Part shown: piece after piece, positions 12,431-25,501 of the stretch
Numbering within the stretch: position 1 is the stretch's first letter
Layout of the letters: each line of letters begins with the position of its first letter
Source: Sipunculus nudus
Lineage: Eukaryota > Annelida > Sipuncula > Golfingiida > Sipunculidae
Assembly: GCA_026874595.1 (NCBI GenBank)
Contig: CM049306.1
Coordinates: 95,097,642-95,161,641 of the forward strand
DNA length: 64,000 nucleotides
Direction: 5' to 3'
Notes under the pieces: model-generated
Database searches by the model: none
What the model was told of the DNA's origin: nothing
What the model saw: the letters and a program-made list of their open reading frames with translations, nothing else
Made by a program: the position numbers and the translations under genes

Positions 12431-13099
12431 CCAGCATTCTAGTTTGCATTGTTTTGTGTACTGAATTTCATTGAATCTTCATTTTATCTTTAGTCTTCAT
12501 AAAAACAAATGGGCTATTTATTAAACACTAAAATAATTATGTTATTGTTAAGCCATACACAATATACGTTCTTTGAAATCGCACCTTCGATTTTCTCGTG
12601 TCTTTATTAGTTAAGAAATTTTCAGTCATAAAGGTATGATAGAAATTTATAGAAAATTGATTAAACCTTTTGTTCATATGGTTTTTTTTTTTGTCGCTAA
12701 CTGTTGTATTCTTTATCCAAATGGTAACTTTTCAGGTATTTTGTCTTGACCGATATACTTAAAGAATCACCCGCTCACTTTTTATTTTGGGTCTCTGTGT
12801 CCAGAAAAACAACTTAGCTTCTTTGTTTGGTTTATTGCGTGTGTTGTGCGAACTCATAAAATAACTCGTGTATTTATATGCATGTTGCATCTACTTAAAC
12901 ATTGATAAGTACAGTCCAAAGGATATATGTATGTTAATAACCTGCATATAAGTAAATGTATTGATTGTTTCTTTCTAACCATAGACTTTTATACTCGATA
13001 TTATAACAAAGTGGGATCACAATTTTATAATTTACCTTTATACAGTTTACCATGTTTTTTGGAAGCATATATATGTACTGGCAACAATAATTTTCCTGA
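12431..13099. other. Unassigned AT-rich stretch
   Basis: No gene, clear repeat or motif seen apart from short homopolymer runs. Confidence 0.35.
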
Positions 13100-13385
13100 A
13101 AAGATTATATTTTATATCCAAAGAAAATGTTTTCTGTTGACAAGAGATACTTTTTCCTGATTTATAGGTCAAGAAAATATATCTAGATCTTCGTAAGGTA
13201 ACATATCGTATCCAACACCATAATAACCTAAAGTATAATTTTTGCCACAAGATATCTTTTTCTGGTAGCAAAAGAAAAGAAAACATTTCTTACTGTAAGA
13301 TTCATTTCTCATAGGAAATTAAGGGAAAAAATATCTTGAGGATTTCTTGTCAACAGAACAATTATCATAAATATAATCTTGTACA
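13100..13385. repeat. Foldback (MITE-like inverted repeat)
   Basis: The left arm, about 13100-13150, contains AAGATTATATTTTAT, then TTCTGTTGACAAGA. The right arm, about 13340-13382, read in reverse complement contains ACAAGATTATATTTAT, then TTCTGTTGACAAGA. The two arms are thus imperfect inverted repeats around a spacer of about 190 bp. Target duplications were not resolved. Confidence 0.6.
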
Positions 13386-15539
13386 ATATGACCTCTTTAT
13401 CCTTCAAACATCAGGACCAGTGAATCGGCGGATCAATAGCGGGAGGTGCGGGTACCGAATTGGAAACCGGTGAATCGAGGAAAATAATGTCGGCATGCCT
13501 TCATACCCCATGGCACACATAGGGCAGATCTGCCCCGTTCGATCAGGCTTACGGCTAACACTCGACACCCTCCGGGGATTTCACATGTCTGATGTGATTT
13601 TAAGAAATATTAGAATCAACGGAAATGAATATTAATCTTCTGTGCATCCAATAATCGAAAGCCACTTGCACTTACGCATGCTCAAAAGGCGTGCATGGAT
13701 GCTCCAAACCCGTGAGCAATATAGCGTGAGTCTGTATTATATCTAAATGGATGAACTAAAGTGTATCAGAAGACAAAGAGACAATGCACTTTATATAATA
13801 TATATATATACATATATATATATATATGTATGAATTTTCATCTGAATAAAGTAATCAAAAGCATGTAGTTATGGTTTCATGAAAGCATAGAGGGGCAAAA
13901 CAACTCAGGTCAGAGGAATATCTGCCAGCCTGCCATCGTTTTTGAGGAACTTTCCTTTTTCTTGATTAATCACCAAAAAATCCTTATGAATAAGATAAAT
14001 TGTTGCAAATGAAAGGAGAAAAATAAATAGCCTTTAGCGAACTATCTAATGGGCTGCACCTTAAATACAGCTTTTTCCAATGAAACCTGAATCAGTCTTG
14101 TGTTACCCAGGGCAACGATGGATCGATGACATGAAAGGAGAAATGATGACAGTAGTTGCGGGTTTTGACCATGAAAAAAGCACGGGAAAAGAGGACATGT
14201 AGTGTCAAACTACACATAAATATTCGCCCCTCCATTTTTTCGTGTTTTTTTTTTTTTGTAAGTGAAGATGAAGTCCTTAGCAATGTTGCTAATTTGTGGT
14301 ATCAAACTAAAATTTCTCAAAAGAATTTTTAAAAGTTTAGAAAATGGGTTAGGCTAAATGTGGATTTGATCCATACACCATTTCAAGAACTGGAGCAAAT
14401 ATTTGTATTCTCTAGGCAAGCTGGCAAATTTTCACTTCTTCTGCCTGAAGAAAATAATCGCCTGTTCACACCATATTTTTGTTCCAAGAATAATATTTTC
14501 ATGAGGCCTGACTATAGTCGGATAATTCCGTTCCACCACCCCTGTTCACCTGTTTGTTGTGGGATTATTTTTGGGGGGAGTTTAAGAACGCTTAAACCTT
14601 TTCCTCCTAGGGCAGAAAGAGGAAAATGCGAAATAAACTATTATGGAAATAATGACCTACTTTATGTCATTTTCCTGTAAACAAATTAAAACCATTTTAT
14701 GAGTAACTAGTCTATTCTGTAGCGACATATTGCCACCAATCTATGAAATGTATACACGACAAGGAGCAGTGATGACGTCATAATAGAAGTGACGCAGAAA
14801 AGAGGAGCCCATTTTGAGGGACCAATGATCAGGAGCTGTTGACTATACACTGTTGAATGTGGTATACACTATTCCAATACGCAGTAAGACCGCGGTACAT
14901 TTAAATAATTGAAAGACTGCATCAGTTAGCAGTAGTAAAAATGCGTGCTTGTACGTAATGTAAATAAAATAACTTCCACGAAAGGGACAGTGTCGTCAAT
15001 AATAAAAAGTTAAACCATACGCACTCTGGTGGATATGGGAACAATGCGCATATTTTATCCAGTGTGATTACAGCTGAAAGGGACTGGGTAGTACAAACGA
15101 TCCCATGAAACATTTAGCTAATCGTCCCTTGAAAGCATTAGCCATTATGTAAGAGGCCGGACTAAAAGAGAACGGAAGGTTAAAAGAAATATGTTGCTCG
15201 TACATGAATATTTAAGAGGGTCTTAGCGCACAGCGCGCAGGTTGCTCAGGGGGAAGCATAAAACTGAGTTATAGAGAACCGGAGAGTTCAGCTTCCCCGT
15301 CAGCTGCTCGGCTCAGACAGGGGATGGTTTCTTCTGGGAGGAGGGAGGGATTCCTGGCTTGCTTCAGTACCAATTTCCTTGTTGTTCCCCTAGCGCACCT
15401 GCTGTGGCTTCCGGTGTATTCCATCTGTCAGGGGGAGACGCCTGAAACCCGGCGTCCTCATCTTTGTGAATAAATCAAAGAGATAAAGGGAGCTCGCGGG
15501 TCTCGTCAACACCTCTCTTGTTGATCTTTTGTTGGTAAT

Positions 15540-15540
<1 letters not shown>
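13386..15540. other. Unassigned stretch
   Basis: About 2.1 kb with no recognised gene. It contains a short (TA)n tract at about 13797-13827 and a palindromic CRE octamer TGACGTCA at 14773-14780, neither tied to a gene. The segment 15200-15540 is less AT-rich but has no coding signal I can recognise. Confidence 0.35.

Positions 15541-15590
<50 letters not shown>
15541..15590. repeat. (TA)n microsatellite
   Basis: Uninterrupted TA run of about 50 bp. Confidence 0.95.
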
Positions 15591-15592
<2 letters not shown>

Positions 15593-15665
15593 TTTATATA
15601 TACATGTATGTGATTGGTTCAAAGAGAGACCAGCACTTGTATCTGTGTTCTTCTTGATGTGTATA

Positions 15666-15775
15666 GACAGGGGCGTCAATATAAGGGATGGGGTGTAACC
15701 CCCACTTTTTGGCAAGGGGGGTTTGGTCAATGTAATCAACACCCCTCCCCTCCCCCCCCCCCCCCCACTATTCAG
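15666..15775. repeat. Fragment of a GGGGCGT repeat ending in a C-tract
   Basis: Starts CAGGGGCGTCAATATAAGG and ends in a run of about 20 cytosines. The opening is like the termini at 53985 and 56522, so it is probably a piece of the same GGGGCGT-ended family. Confidence 0.4.
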
Positions 15776-17924
15776 AGAAAAATATGTAAATATTGCAAAT
15801 GAAATATATTGATAATTAGAATTATAGACTTTGTTTCCATTTATGATTTTACTATGAACTATTATACCTAAACCTTGTTTAGAATTAACTTATACTGGAA
15901 ACAATACCTTATTTTTTTAATAAACCTTATAACAAATTTGTATATCTTATAATATAATGATATATTTGTATACCTTAGTTATATATTTGAAATGTGATTA
16001 AGTATATATATTTGAAATGTGTCATACAGACGCTAAAAGCTAAAAAAAAAACTCCCTAACACGACCACCTGCGGGACAAACAAAAGGGCTGTCTTTGCGG
16101 TAGTGGTCGTCAAATTCGGGGGGACGTCAGGTGAAATTTCAGGGTATTTGCATATAGATATCTACATGTTTGTGTGTGTATATATACTTGTATAAATGTA
16201 TTTATTTATGTGTGTGTAATTCGTTACCACACATATATGATGCATTAACTAAAATATATATATATTTTTCATTTACATTGATACAAAAGACACTGCTCAT
16301 GAGCGAAAGAAAACAAAAACAAAAACAAAGGAGGTAAAGTCGGACATCAGTGAATTCTGGCGCTGGTCCCAATAAGAAAAATTGTCATTACTTGACATGC
16401 ATCATTTTTACCCACAGGCCCGTTCCCAGAAGCCTTTCATATTCTGCTCGGCTGCATCTAATCACATCCCTCAGTGGCCGGGCTTCAATTCCGGCGTCAA
16501 TTTACCGCCACCGTCAGCGGTTCATTACCCGACCACTAATGAATGCCCAGCAGAGTCTTTCTCCGCCTCCTCGCATGGCAATAAATCTATAAAGGCACAA
16601 TAGTTCTCGTTAGTCACTAAATTTACGGCCGGGTATTTGGGATCAAATGTCTGCCCGTGCCCTGTTTTTCTCGACGGCCGAGTTTAAAAATGTCAGTTTA
16701 TAAATAATGACGTCATACCATTTCCGCAGTTTAACAAAGTAGATTTTTTTATCTGTTACCAAAAAGTGATGTTTTTTCTTCTTCGAACAGTGAGCTGAAA
16801 GTCAATTAAAATGGTTTTATACAATCAGCTCGGGGAACACCGGGGAAACATCTAAAACAGTCTTGCTAAAATATGGTTGAACAGGGCAACTATTTACTTA
16901 TAGCTAATGTAATGACCGTGTAATGACCAGAAGATCAGATATCTTACACATTTAATTGGCTTAATTAGTAACGTTTTACTACATGCATGGGTCTGTTTGA
17001 ATAACTGTCGTAACGAACAAAGTCACCTGCACGGTCTTACTGTTATCACTTGCATGATTACCACTGTTAAACTTAATACATGTATACAAACTGATCTCCA
17101 ATAGCACTAACTTAATAAGGAATTACCGGTAATAAATCTACACTCGCAATGTTCAATAGGGATTTTGTCCGGGTGTATGTATAAATGTACACTTACAGTA
17201 TACTTCATAAACCTTTGTTTCCGGTGCATTCTTTTAACAGGTAATTTGTATACTACTGTCACCGGGGTGGACATTGCAAGCAAAGCAATGTGCCTGGCTC
17301 AGTGGGGTGAGGCGGTACACGCAGATCGACCTATCTATTCATCAGATGCTTCCAGATCGAACTAGATGAAGGCGTTGCAGTGTGAGACGCCAAGACTCTT
17401 AAAATATCAGACAGAACTTCCCTTGCTCTATAAAGCATGGTTCAAGGTATCAGTATGCAATTATATGAATGATCCAAACCCTCCGAGCACTGCAATTGAT
17501 TGTCCACCAGGGCATCTTACCTATATGCTATATATGTGTCTAATATGATCACGAGAATCAATGCACTTGATTTATATTTTTATTTACATCATACCACGAA
17601 ACGTCTGACAGAGTGTTAACAAAAATTATGGTCTGTATTTGTGTTTCTGTGTATTTGTGAATGAGTCAACGTGTTCTTTCTAGTCTGTAATATTTATATT
17701 TAGCACATGGCCCACAGGTGCGACGTCATGGTCCTATTCATATACTCAGGCCCTGCACGCACTGGCAAAGTGACTACATTAAGTAGGCCTGTCGGATGTG
17801 TTATTAATAGTTTGTGTTATATGTAAGAGTGGATGTTAATGTAGTCCTGATGGTCATCGTATTGTCAATTATGCTGGCTATAAACCCCCGACAGGTCCAA
17901 CATAACGTTTTCGTGTATTTCCAT
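15776..17924. other. Unassigned stretch with a GC-richer island
   Basis: No gene was recognised. The part at about 16410-16620 is markedly less AT-rich than its surroundings and is not repetitive within the window, which could reflect a conserved non-coding element. The overlapping ORFs of 73 and 80 residues match nothing known. A small inverted repeat (ACGACCAC near 16061, GTGGTCGT near 16102) is present. Confidence 0.3.
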
Positions 17925-17925
17925 C

Positions 17926-17973
<48 letters not shown>
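17925..17973. repeat. (TC)n microsatellite
   Basis: CT/TC dinucleotide run of about 48 bp with one early interruption. Confidence 0.95.
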
Positions 17974-17974
<1 letters not shown>

Positions 17975-18020
17975 ACACACATTGTTTTCCCAGAGCAAAG
18001 TCTAAAGAGTTATCGCAATA

Positions 18021-18161
18021 CATTGTCTGAAATGTTTTCCCAAGTACATATCAGAAATGTTTATCTATGGTACACTGTATTTTTTCATAGAACATTGTCT
18101 CAACTGTTTTCCCAAGTACATTATCTAAATGTTTTCCCCAGTATATTGTCTAAATTTTTTA
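18021..18161. repeat. Degenerate minisatellite of about 26 bp
   Basis: Roughly five or six imperfect units of the form CATTGTCTGAAATG, then TTTTCCCAAGTA, occur at 18021, 18047, 18094, 18120 and 18145, with one shorter and more diverged unit between. A related half-unit (CATTGTTTTCCCAGAG) sits just upstream at about 17982. The overlapping ORF is a by-product. Confidence 0.7.
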
Positions 18162-18169
18162 TCAAGATA

Positions 18170-20771
18170 ACTAAAATTGGAAGAGAGTTGATGATATTAA
18201 AACGACAAATCGCGCTTTGCAAGAAAGTTTATGTTATTGTAACTCCCGTTTATCTAAATTTAATTTGAATCCATACGGGGTAATGTTGTTAGCTTACCAA
18301 TACGGGCACTTGGTGGCGCTCTGCCAAAAAACAGTACCAAAGTTGTTCATTAGGTGCCACAACCAGTGGCAGTTTATTTCTACAAGCCAGCAGTACTAAT
18401 GGAGTTAAATGCAACTAAATGTTTTGTGTCATTTCTCCGGCTTTGGGTACCCACACAAATTTAATTACATCTTCCTTGTCTCCTAAAAAGGTTTTATCAC
18501 AAAATTGTCATTGAAAGGAAACTTAGACAATCAGAAAGACAATCAGACGGACAGGTACGAGTGACGTATAACCTCTTGGTTGGTGTACAAAAAGCACGAC
18601 CCAGAAAACCAGCTGCACCCACGACCTTTGTTAATGGGACTGAGAAAAAACGATGTCGTGTCTTATACCAGAATATGTCATCCCCAGTTGTGTGGCTGCT
18701 TACGCTTTTGTTATTTCAGCGTCTGGTCTTTTGTTATATAAGTTCCCTGGATCTCACTAATAATAGCCGACAGTTCTTGTTGTCAACACCCTAGTACCCG
18801 AGTGTGTGTTATATATAGTTGCGGGCACTACAGACAACATGGCATCAACAAGACGCCCAGCGTGTGCGCCCGGTCTCTGTAAGGTAACAGCGCCGTAATC
18901 AGCGAGTTCAAATGAACCTATGTTAAAGATGTATTGTATGACCGCCATAGAAAGGTACGCTACTGCTCTGAGTGAAAGGGAAACAGGTCTATATATTGTA
19001 AATAGCAGTGAAAAAGTTCTGCAAACCATTGTTTATTTATCTAGCTCTTGCTGTGTTATTGATATAGACATAAGACTGCCGTGTGTTGGGGTAACCCCTG
19101 TGGTCCAGACGAAGCAAGCTTAATGCTGTTTCCTGTACCAGGCTATAGGGGCCAGATCTAGTTGGCCAGGAACCTGTAACAGTCAGCTGCCTCTGAGAGC
19201 ACTCAGCTGACCCGCTTGACAGCCAGGCTGCAAATCAGCCAGTTTTACAGCAAAGGCCCAATCGGTGCTCGGCCATTGATATCCAGTTACCTGGGTATTA
19301 TCTTCAATCAGCTTGGTTGGCCGGCGTTTGGGCGTTGTGAAACACCAGTAATAATTCGCCCCAAAAAGAAACTAACAGCAGTTGCAGTACAAGAACAAGT
19401 GCTGTTTAGACAGGCTGTTCGCTGGTTACACAAAGGTACGTGTGTTTTAGTAGTTGAAGGTGTAGACTGTATTCGTGTCGACTCGGGTGCCAGGTGTTAG
19501 GGAGACTCGGTCAGCTGGACCTGACAGCCGGACTAGTGAGCATGACAGCAACAACAAGCGTATGTTAATAAGCCTCATATCGTGATAGGTCAGAGGCCAG
19601 CAGGTATTGAGCATCCCCTTTGGTATGTTGCTGCGTTGATCCAGTCTGAGGTGTTTACCACCATGTGATAGTATATTCAAGCCTGTGGACGAACTTCAAG
19701 TACATCAAAGCATCGGGTTTGATTGTACTCGGACGTCACTCATCTATAACCATGATAGACGTCTATAAATAAAATTAGCCCCGGAGTCTGATATAGATCG
19801 CCAGCTACCATCTGTCCCACTTGTTATATCAATGTTGGTCTGCACAGACGGGGGTTGTCCCTAACAAGACCTTGATAACCATTAAATGTTCATCAGGGAA
19901 CGTGACAAATATATCCAACCACATATCAAGCGGGTTCAGCGCCCACAGAGAGAGAACAGATGCGGTCTTTTGTTGTGGGATCGGAACTAAATACGAGGAG
20001 AGCTTCTGCTATGTACAAAACATGTCAGAACCCCAGGAAAAACCTGTCACGTTTCATGTGACAACAACCATAACAGTATTGGCAAAACTGTGTCATCTGA
20101 AAATGCTTTTGGCAGACGAGGACACCGATCGTTCGGGGCGTCTTTCTCCCGACGTGACTTGGGTATAGACTTCGGATTGGTCCACTGGCTCCTATGTCGT
20201 ATGGGCGGTTCACAAACGAGATTAAACCATTTTTATCTCTTTTCTCAGCCCACATTCAATTACGTACAGAGAACGGGGTATTCAACACAGATACAAAGAC
20301 CGGATCGATGATTGCCTTGCAAAGTTTGAGTGCCCGCCCGACATGTTCTGTAATTAATCAACTCACCCGCTCCGCTGGGTGGAAGCATCGTCTATTACAG
20401 TGTGTTGCTTTAACTAAACAAGAAGCCACAGAAGAACCTGCAGAGCAAAAATTTGGATTTATGTTATTCAACTAACTGCGCTGGCTTGAGGAGCTATTAT
20501 TTTAAAGACCAATGTGTGGGCCTGGCGAGCACTTCAAATATACAAACATCATAAATCACTCAAATGCAGATAAAGAAACTGACGATGTACCTATATATTA
20601 AAAAAAAATCTGACTCGTTTTCGGTACTTTTCCTGCGGTGACGCTGCTTTACTTTGATCGATTGGCAACTAATGTACCGTTCTTCCTATCCAGAAGGGAC
20701 AAATTCAGTAGGGATTCTGAGTGTAAAGGGAATCAAATTTGAACATCTTCAGTGTTTCTTGCATCAGCAAC
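18170..20771. other. Unassigned region upstream of the KCNMB-like gene
   Basis: About 2.6 kb of mixed composition. Several ORFs of 70-115 residues occur, but none carries a recognised domain. The promoter and any 5' non-coding exons of the downstream gene probably lie here, but I cannot identify a start site or core promoter motif with confidence. Confidence 0.3.
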
Positions 20772-21119
20772 ATGTCGTGCTCCAGGGTTGGCGAGAACGC
20801 CCGACGTCACACCGTGGCGGTGTTTGTGATCATTTTGTGTTTGACAGTATTACTTACTTGTGGTATTGTTGTTGTGAGGAAATACTACCAGTATCCCGAG
20901 TACACTGTAGCTAAATGTACTGTTAAGGAAGTTATCCAGAATGATACGATTGGATGTACACAATGTAAGAGTGAACATTTGGAGGATAAAACGCCGTGTA
21001 ATTTTTCTATACCATGTTTTAAAGTCATGGTAAAGGTGGAGGATATAGGTGTGAACGACTCTGACGTCATCCAGATGTACCAAGACAAAACGCGGGCCGA
21101 ACACATGGAGTCTGAAAAC
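20772..21119 (+). CDS. BK-channel beta-subunit-like protein (KCNMB/TipE type), exon 1
   Basis: Codes for residues 1-116 of a 385-residue two-pass membrane protein. The ATG at 20772 is the first in frame. A short cytoplasmic N-terminus carries VGENARRH, resembling the conserved AGED segment before TM1 in BK beta subunits. TM1 spans about residues 15-35. The extracellular loop then has C49, C62, C65, C76 and C82, the family motif PCFKVMVKV at 81-89, and N-glycosylation sequons at N57, N77 and N95. The exon ends at a strong donor, AAC|GTAAGT, in phase 0. In this family the protein binds a large-conductance Ca2+-activated K+ (Slo1) or, for TipE, a Na+ channel, and tunes its gating. There is no long N-terminal inactivation segment. 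An upstream coding exon cannot be excluded. Confidence 0.8.
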
Positions 21120-22589
21120 GTAAGTGTTGCATACATCATTACCATCATCACCATCATCACCACAATCATTATCAGGCATCTAGTATGTTCAGTTCAGTGT
21201 CTAAGAACTGTTTGATTAACGATGACACAACAAACTTCAGTATCTGAAATATTCAAGTTAATAGGCAAATAAACACAGACTATTACGAGAAATTGTTATT
21301 GATTTTGGTGGCAAGAATTAAAATGATATAAAGAGTAATTGATATTTTCTAACCATTGTTTCATTGTGACAGAGGGATCTGTTGATACATTACGCATCTT
21401 ACTTAAGGATTCATTGTACTTGAACTTTTATTTTATTCGATCGTCTGCTCCTGAATTACCAATTATCTGTATTTTCCAAAGAAGAAGTCTGGGTTGTTAC
21501 ATGTATTGCCTTTTAATTGATATTGACATTATTCTACCCTTATATATTCATTTTTGAGGAAGCAATCATTTAAATAGAAAATTATGGTAACAATTATTTA
21601 GATACAGTTATAGCGAACCTTATTGTTAAAATCTCATATAATCAAACAAGTATAAACAACGATGAAAATAACATGGCGAAAGAATGCATATACTCTGACA
21701 CGAAACTTAATGTATGAAAGATCTACGATATGATAATAACCGAAATCTCCCTTTTGTTAAACATATTCAAAGCATGTATTCGTTCTTGTCTTAGTTGTAG
21801 TGTGGCAGGATATTACTATCCATAGAAAAAAAATCAACTGTGGATACTCACGGGAGGCGTATATAGACAAAATTTCATGATTTTTTTTCAGTCATCGCTA
21901 CATATAAATATATAAGAAATTTCTTCCAATTTATAAAAATGTAACATTTCTCGCTAGGTCAAATTTATTTTGTAATTCAAAACAACTCTTAAATCCCTCT
22001 ATATATAATCACGGATGAAGGCCTTAGTGACAAGAAGCATGCTGTTTATTTCACAAAATATTATGATTTACAAACAAGATTGTTTAGCATATTTGCTCAC
22101 TTTAGTTCTCCAATTTTTGCTGGTGTTAATGTAAAAAAGTCAAAATTAATTTTACGATGTCAAACACTCAAATAGAGTGAGATAGGGCATCTACGAAGAG
22201 TTTTTGTTGAAACACTAAAATGCCCTTTCATATTGGAGTTTTGCGTGATACATTGATAGTTATCTTAAATTTACATTATAAGTAAGGATAACCAGACCCA
22301 ATGCTGTGATCTCAATATTTATGTACATATATGGAGCTACCGGTGAACAGGTGTTATAAAAAAGACAGTAAAACACGAACATCGGTTATTTCGAAGTTTA
22401 CGCATCCTTATACCATTTTAAGTCATGCATCTTTTCGGTTACCAATGTAATATGACTCTCATTTGTATGAGCCGAAAATAATCTCTCCTGAAAATCTGTG
22501 AGAGAATGGTATAAACAATCCACGTAAGTAAAATAGCAGTGCTTAAATGTTGATTTTATATGTGACAATGCTATTACTTTCTTTTCCAG
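21120..22589 (+). other. Intron of the KCNMB-like gene
   Basis: 1,470-bp AT-rich intron with donor GTAAGT at 21120 and a pyrimidine-rich acceptor ending TTCTTTTCCAG at 22589, phase 0 on both sides. Near the donor is a short CAT/ATC-rich run. No nested gene or clear transposon was recognised. Confidence 0.8.
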
Positions 22590-23399
22590 TGCTCGTTTCC
22601 TGCATGTAGATCTTCACAGCTTGAAAGTGAAAGTCTGGTCAACCAGCTCGCGGATACATACACAAATAAGGAACGGAAGGAGTTCGCCTGTTACTTGGAA
22701 ACACGTAATCAAACATTAACAGTCATCCCCATGCATAAACCAAGTTTAGCTGAAGTCATTCACAGTATGTTATGGCCATCAATTGGCATATGTCTGGCAG
22801 TCATTTTCATTATCATCAAGTTACGTCACAATAATGGTTCGCTGGTGTCATGTTTTAAACCGGGGGCGACCTCTAGTGGCGACTTCAGTCGTTTACCACG
22901 ACAATCGATTGAGCCGTCTGACGTTCCCCGTTCTGCCATTGATTCGACAAACCAAACAGACGAGAAACTAACTAACTCTTATTCTCCAGCGCTTATAAGG
23001 ACACCAAGAAACCCATGTTTAAAAGGAGATCTCATCATTTACAGTTTGTTGCCGCGACAAAATAACCGGAGTTATTTTTCTTCAACCAAAAAACCTATGG
23101 CGTCACTGGAATTGTGCAAGGCTAAACTGGGACAGCTTTCAAAGGAGGCTTCCACCTACATCCCCAGGATCTCCTCAGACTTGTGTAAGATAAAATTTGG
23201 TTCAAACCCTTCCCTTGACAGGCTGCCCATGTACGCAAACTCCACGTCAAAGAAAGAAAAGTTAATAGCAGACGACAGTCCGAAAGAAGAGTGTCGGCCA
23301 AATCCAGATGTCTGGGTGGAAACGCAACAGAAAAATAAAAATACGTCTCCCCTACTCCTGGCACACGATGACTATGGGTTGGATGAGACGCTTGTGTAA
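22590..23399 (+). CDS. BK-channel beta-subunit-like protein, exon 2 (terminal)
   Basis: Codes for residues 117-385 and the stop at 23397-23399. It opens with CSFPAC (C117, C122), matching the second half of the BK-beta loop, then has the FACY motif with C150, a sequon at N156, and LWPSIGICLAVIFIII, the TM2 region (about 174-192) with the family's WP at its start. The loop thus has eight cysteines, enough for four disulfides. Residues 193-385 form a cytoplasmic tail, much longer than in vertebrate KCNMB1-4 and more like insect TipE. The tail is basic and serine-rich, and holds a short repeat, LCKAKLG then LCKIKFG. An ATTAAA variant poly(A) signal is at about 23576. Whether the partner is Slo or a Na+ channel cannot be told. 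Confidence 0.8.
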   Translation, partial: CSFPACRSSQLESESLVNQLADTYTNKERKEFACYLETRNQTLTVIPMHKPSLAEVIHSMLWPSIGICLAVIFIIIKLRHNNGSLVSCFKPGATSSGDFSRLPRQSIEPSDVPRSAIDSTNQTDEKLTNSYSPALIRTPRNPCLKGDLIIYSLLPRQNNRSYFSSTKKPMASLELCKAKLGQLSKEASTYIPRISSDLCKIKFGSNPSLDRLPMYANSTSKKEKLIADDSPKEECRPNPDVWVETQQKNKNTSPLLLAHDDYGLDETLV

Positions 23400-25501
23400 G
23401 CACTTTATGGAAATATTAGTCTATTGTTGTATACATTATAGCAAAGCATGTCCATCAGACCCTTATATATCGTAATTGAACACACAATCAGTAACTACAG
23501 GATATACATGGTGCATTTGTCAAGTTAAATTAAGGTATGTTATACCAGCTGAAACATTTTTTAGGTTAACATTGGATTAAATATTTTCAGTGTGGAAAGT
23601 GTTGTATTATGAATACGAAGTACGATGTGATATGTCCTATGCACTTATTTCCCTCTATATATGGATATATTTTCATAATTCCCAGTTCAGTTCCCAAAGT
23701 GAGGTATGGGCCTAATGTTCTGTCTTTCCTGTCTTGTAAATTTTTGGAGCGATTCGATCCCCAAGTAAAATGCATCGATACGGTATTACACAGGTTTAAG
23801 ATGTAAGATGCTGAATGTACAAATAGAATTTAACATATTTAATCTTTTTGTATAACTTTATCTAATTATTCACTTCAAGCAAACCCCAGAAGTGACTGTT
23901 TAAAATAATGAAACTTGTTTTTCTAGTCAAACACAAAAATTTGATACAATCAAGTTATGTTTTAACTGTTACTATTTTTTTACAATCTAGCATTATTGCG
24001 GAATTCAAATTTCCCTTGAACTTCACCGATCAATTAAAATCGTATAAGATTCATCTTGTACCCGATTACTCCATCTCGGACTCTCACTTGCATTTTAAAA
24101 TGGCTGACTGAGAGGCATAATTAAAACTAAAATGGAATAAAGGATCAGGCTTCCTTGAAAAAGAAGTCACCATAATTCCTTGAAATGTCACCACGTTTCC
24201 TTTATAGAAATTTGTCGTCGATAGTCAGCGATCTATTAAAACTAACGCAAAAATCAATTCAGTAATAAATGAAATCATGCTGCATTAATTTTGGAAAATC
24301 CATAGAAATATGATATTATGTTTTGAGATGATCGGCCTGGCTGATGATAATCCCTCTGGGGATAATCTAAATCCAGTCTATCCACGAACAACAGCGTTCA
24401 TGAAATGGATGATTACATAGTATGGTTCTTCGGCTTCTCTTTCTACACTTGCCAATGAATAATTAAATCAGCCGGCAATTCCGGAAGCCCATTTATTATT
24501 GAGTCAATTATTAGTTTTGCTTCTTCGGCTCAAGTATAATGATTCTTGGCCGTCTATATGTGAAGGTTTTACAAATAAATGGAGGAGGCGGGTCTAGGAT
24601 GGAATTATTCAAGTTAATTTATGATTGTATCTGCATGTGTAATACGCTGTAAAAACAGAGGGTATATCTATAGAAATCAGAAAGGACGAAATAAATAGAC
24701 GCTTGACAGAGACCTTGCGTAACACGACCAAACAAATATATCCATATTTTTTACGCGTGTGACGTAAAAAAAAAAGATAAATTTACGAAGGAATTTACTA
24801 TGGACAAAGAGAGTAGAAACTGCATTTGTGTGCATGGTGATTCTCCTGTTGCCAGGCAACATACATGATCCACCAATCATTTTTAAATAAAACATAATTG
24901 GAATGCAGTAGGGCACAGCTCGCCCAGTGTGTGTAAAAAGTAATTGATTTTAAGTTGAGGCCATACTGTGTCTTCCAGAAGGACGCCACTTCGCTTATCA
25001 TTGATTAATTAAACCAAAAATGTAATTACGGCAACCCATTTATTTCGTCAGTTAATAACCATGTCGTTTTTGCCCCAATTTAGAATCCTTGGTCGCCACT
25101 ATGGCTTCGTTAACATAAATCCAATATATAATCAGCCCAGCGTTTAGGACCCGCAACAGTCCTCCGCGGAACATTGAAGGAAAACTAATTCTCTTGCGTA
25201 AAATAAAAATGTTTAGTTACATAAGCAATTTTATCGAAACTGCTTGGTTTTGAAATTATTCTTTCGCTGACATATTCAATGAATGTCTTTTAGTCAGTCA
25301 GTGTGTGGGTTCCCATCGATTGATCTTTGATCTTTCAGAGAAAGAGTTACGGAAAGGTCAAGGTTCAGAGCAGGTCTCCTTTCCCGAAGCCAAGTGATTT
25401 TTCAGTGCCATGTGTGTATTTATATTCTGGGTATTTTGAGATGGGTTTATAAGACTGGTCGTGTCCACGAGATTTCCCCCTTTAACATCACACCTTGGTC
25501 T

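Noticed and set aside
19821-20475. Run of overlapping ORFs upstream of the channel-subunit gene
   Set aside because: No signal peptide, domain or phase-consistent splice arrangement; three frames are open by chance in less AT-rich DNA.
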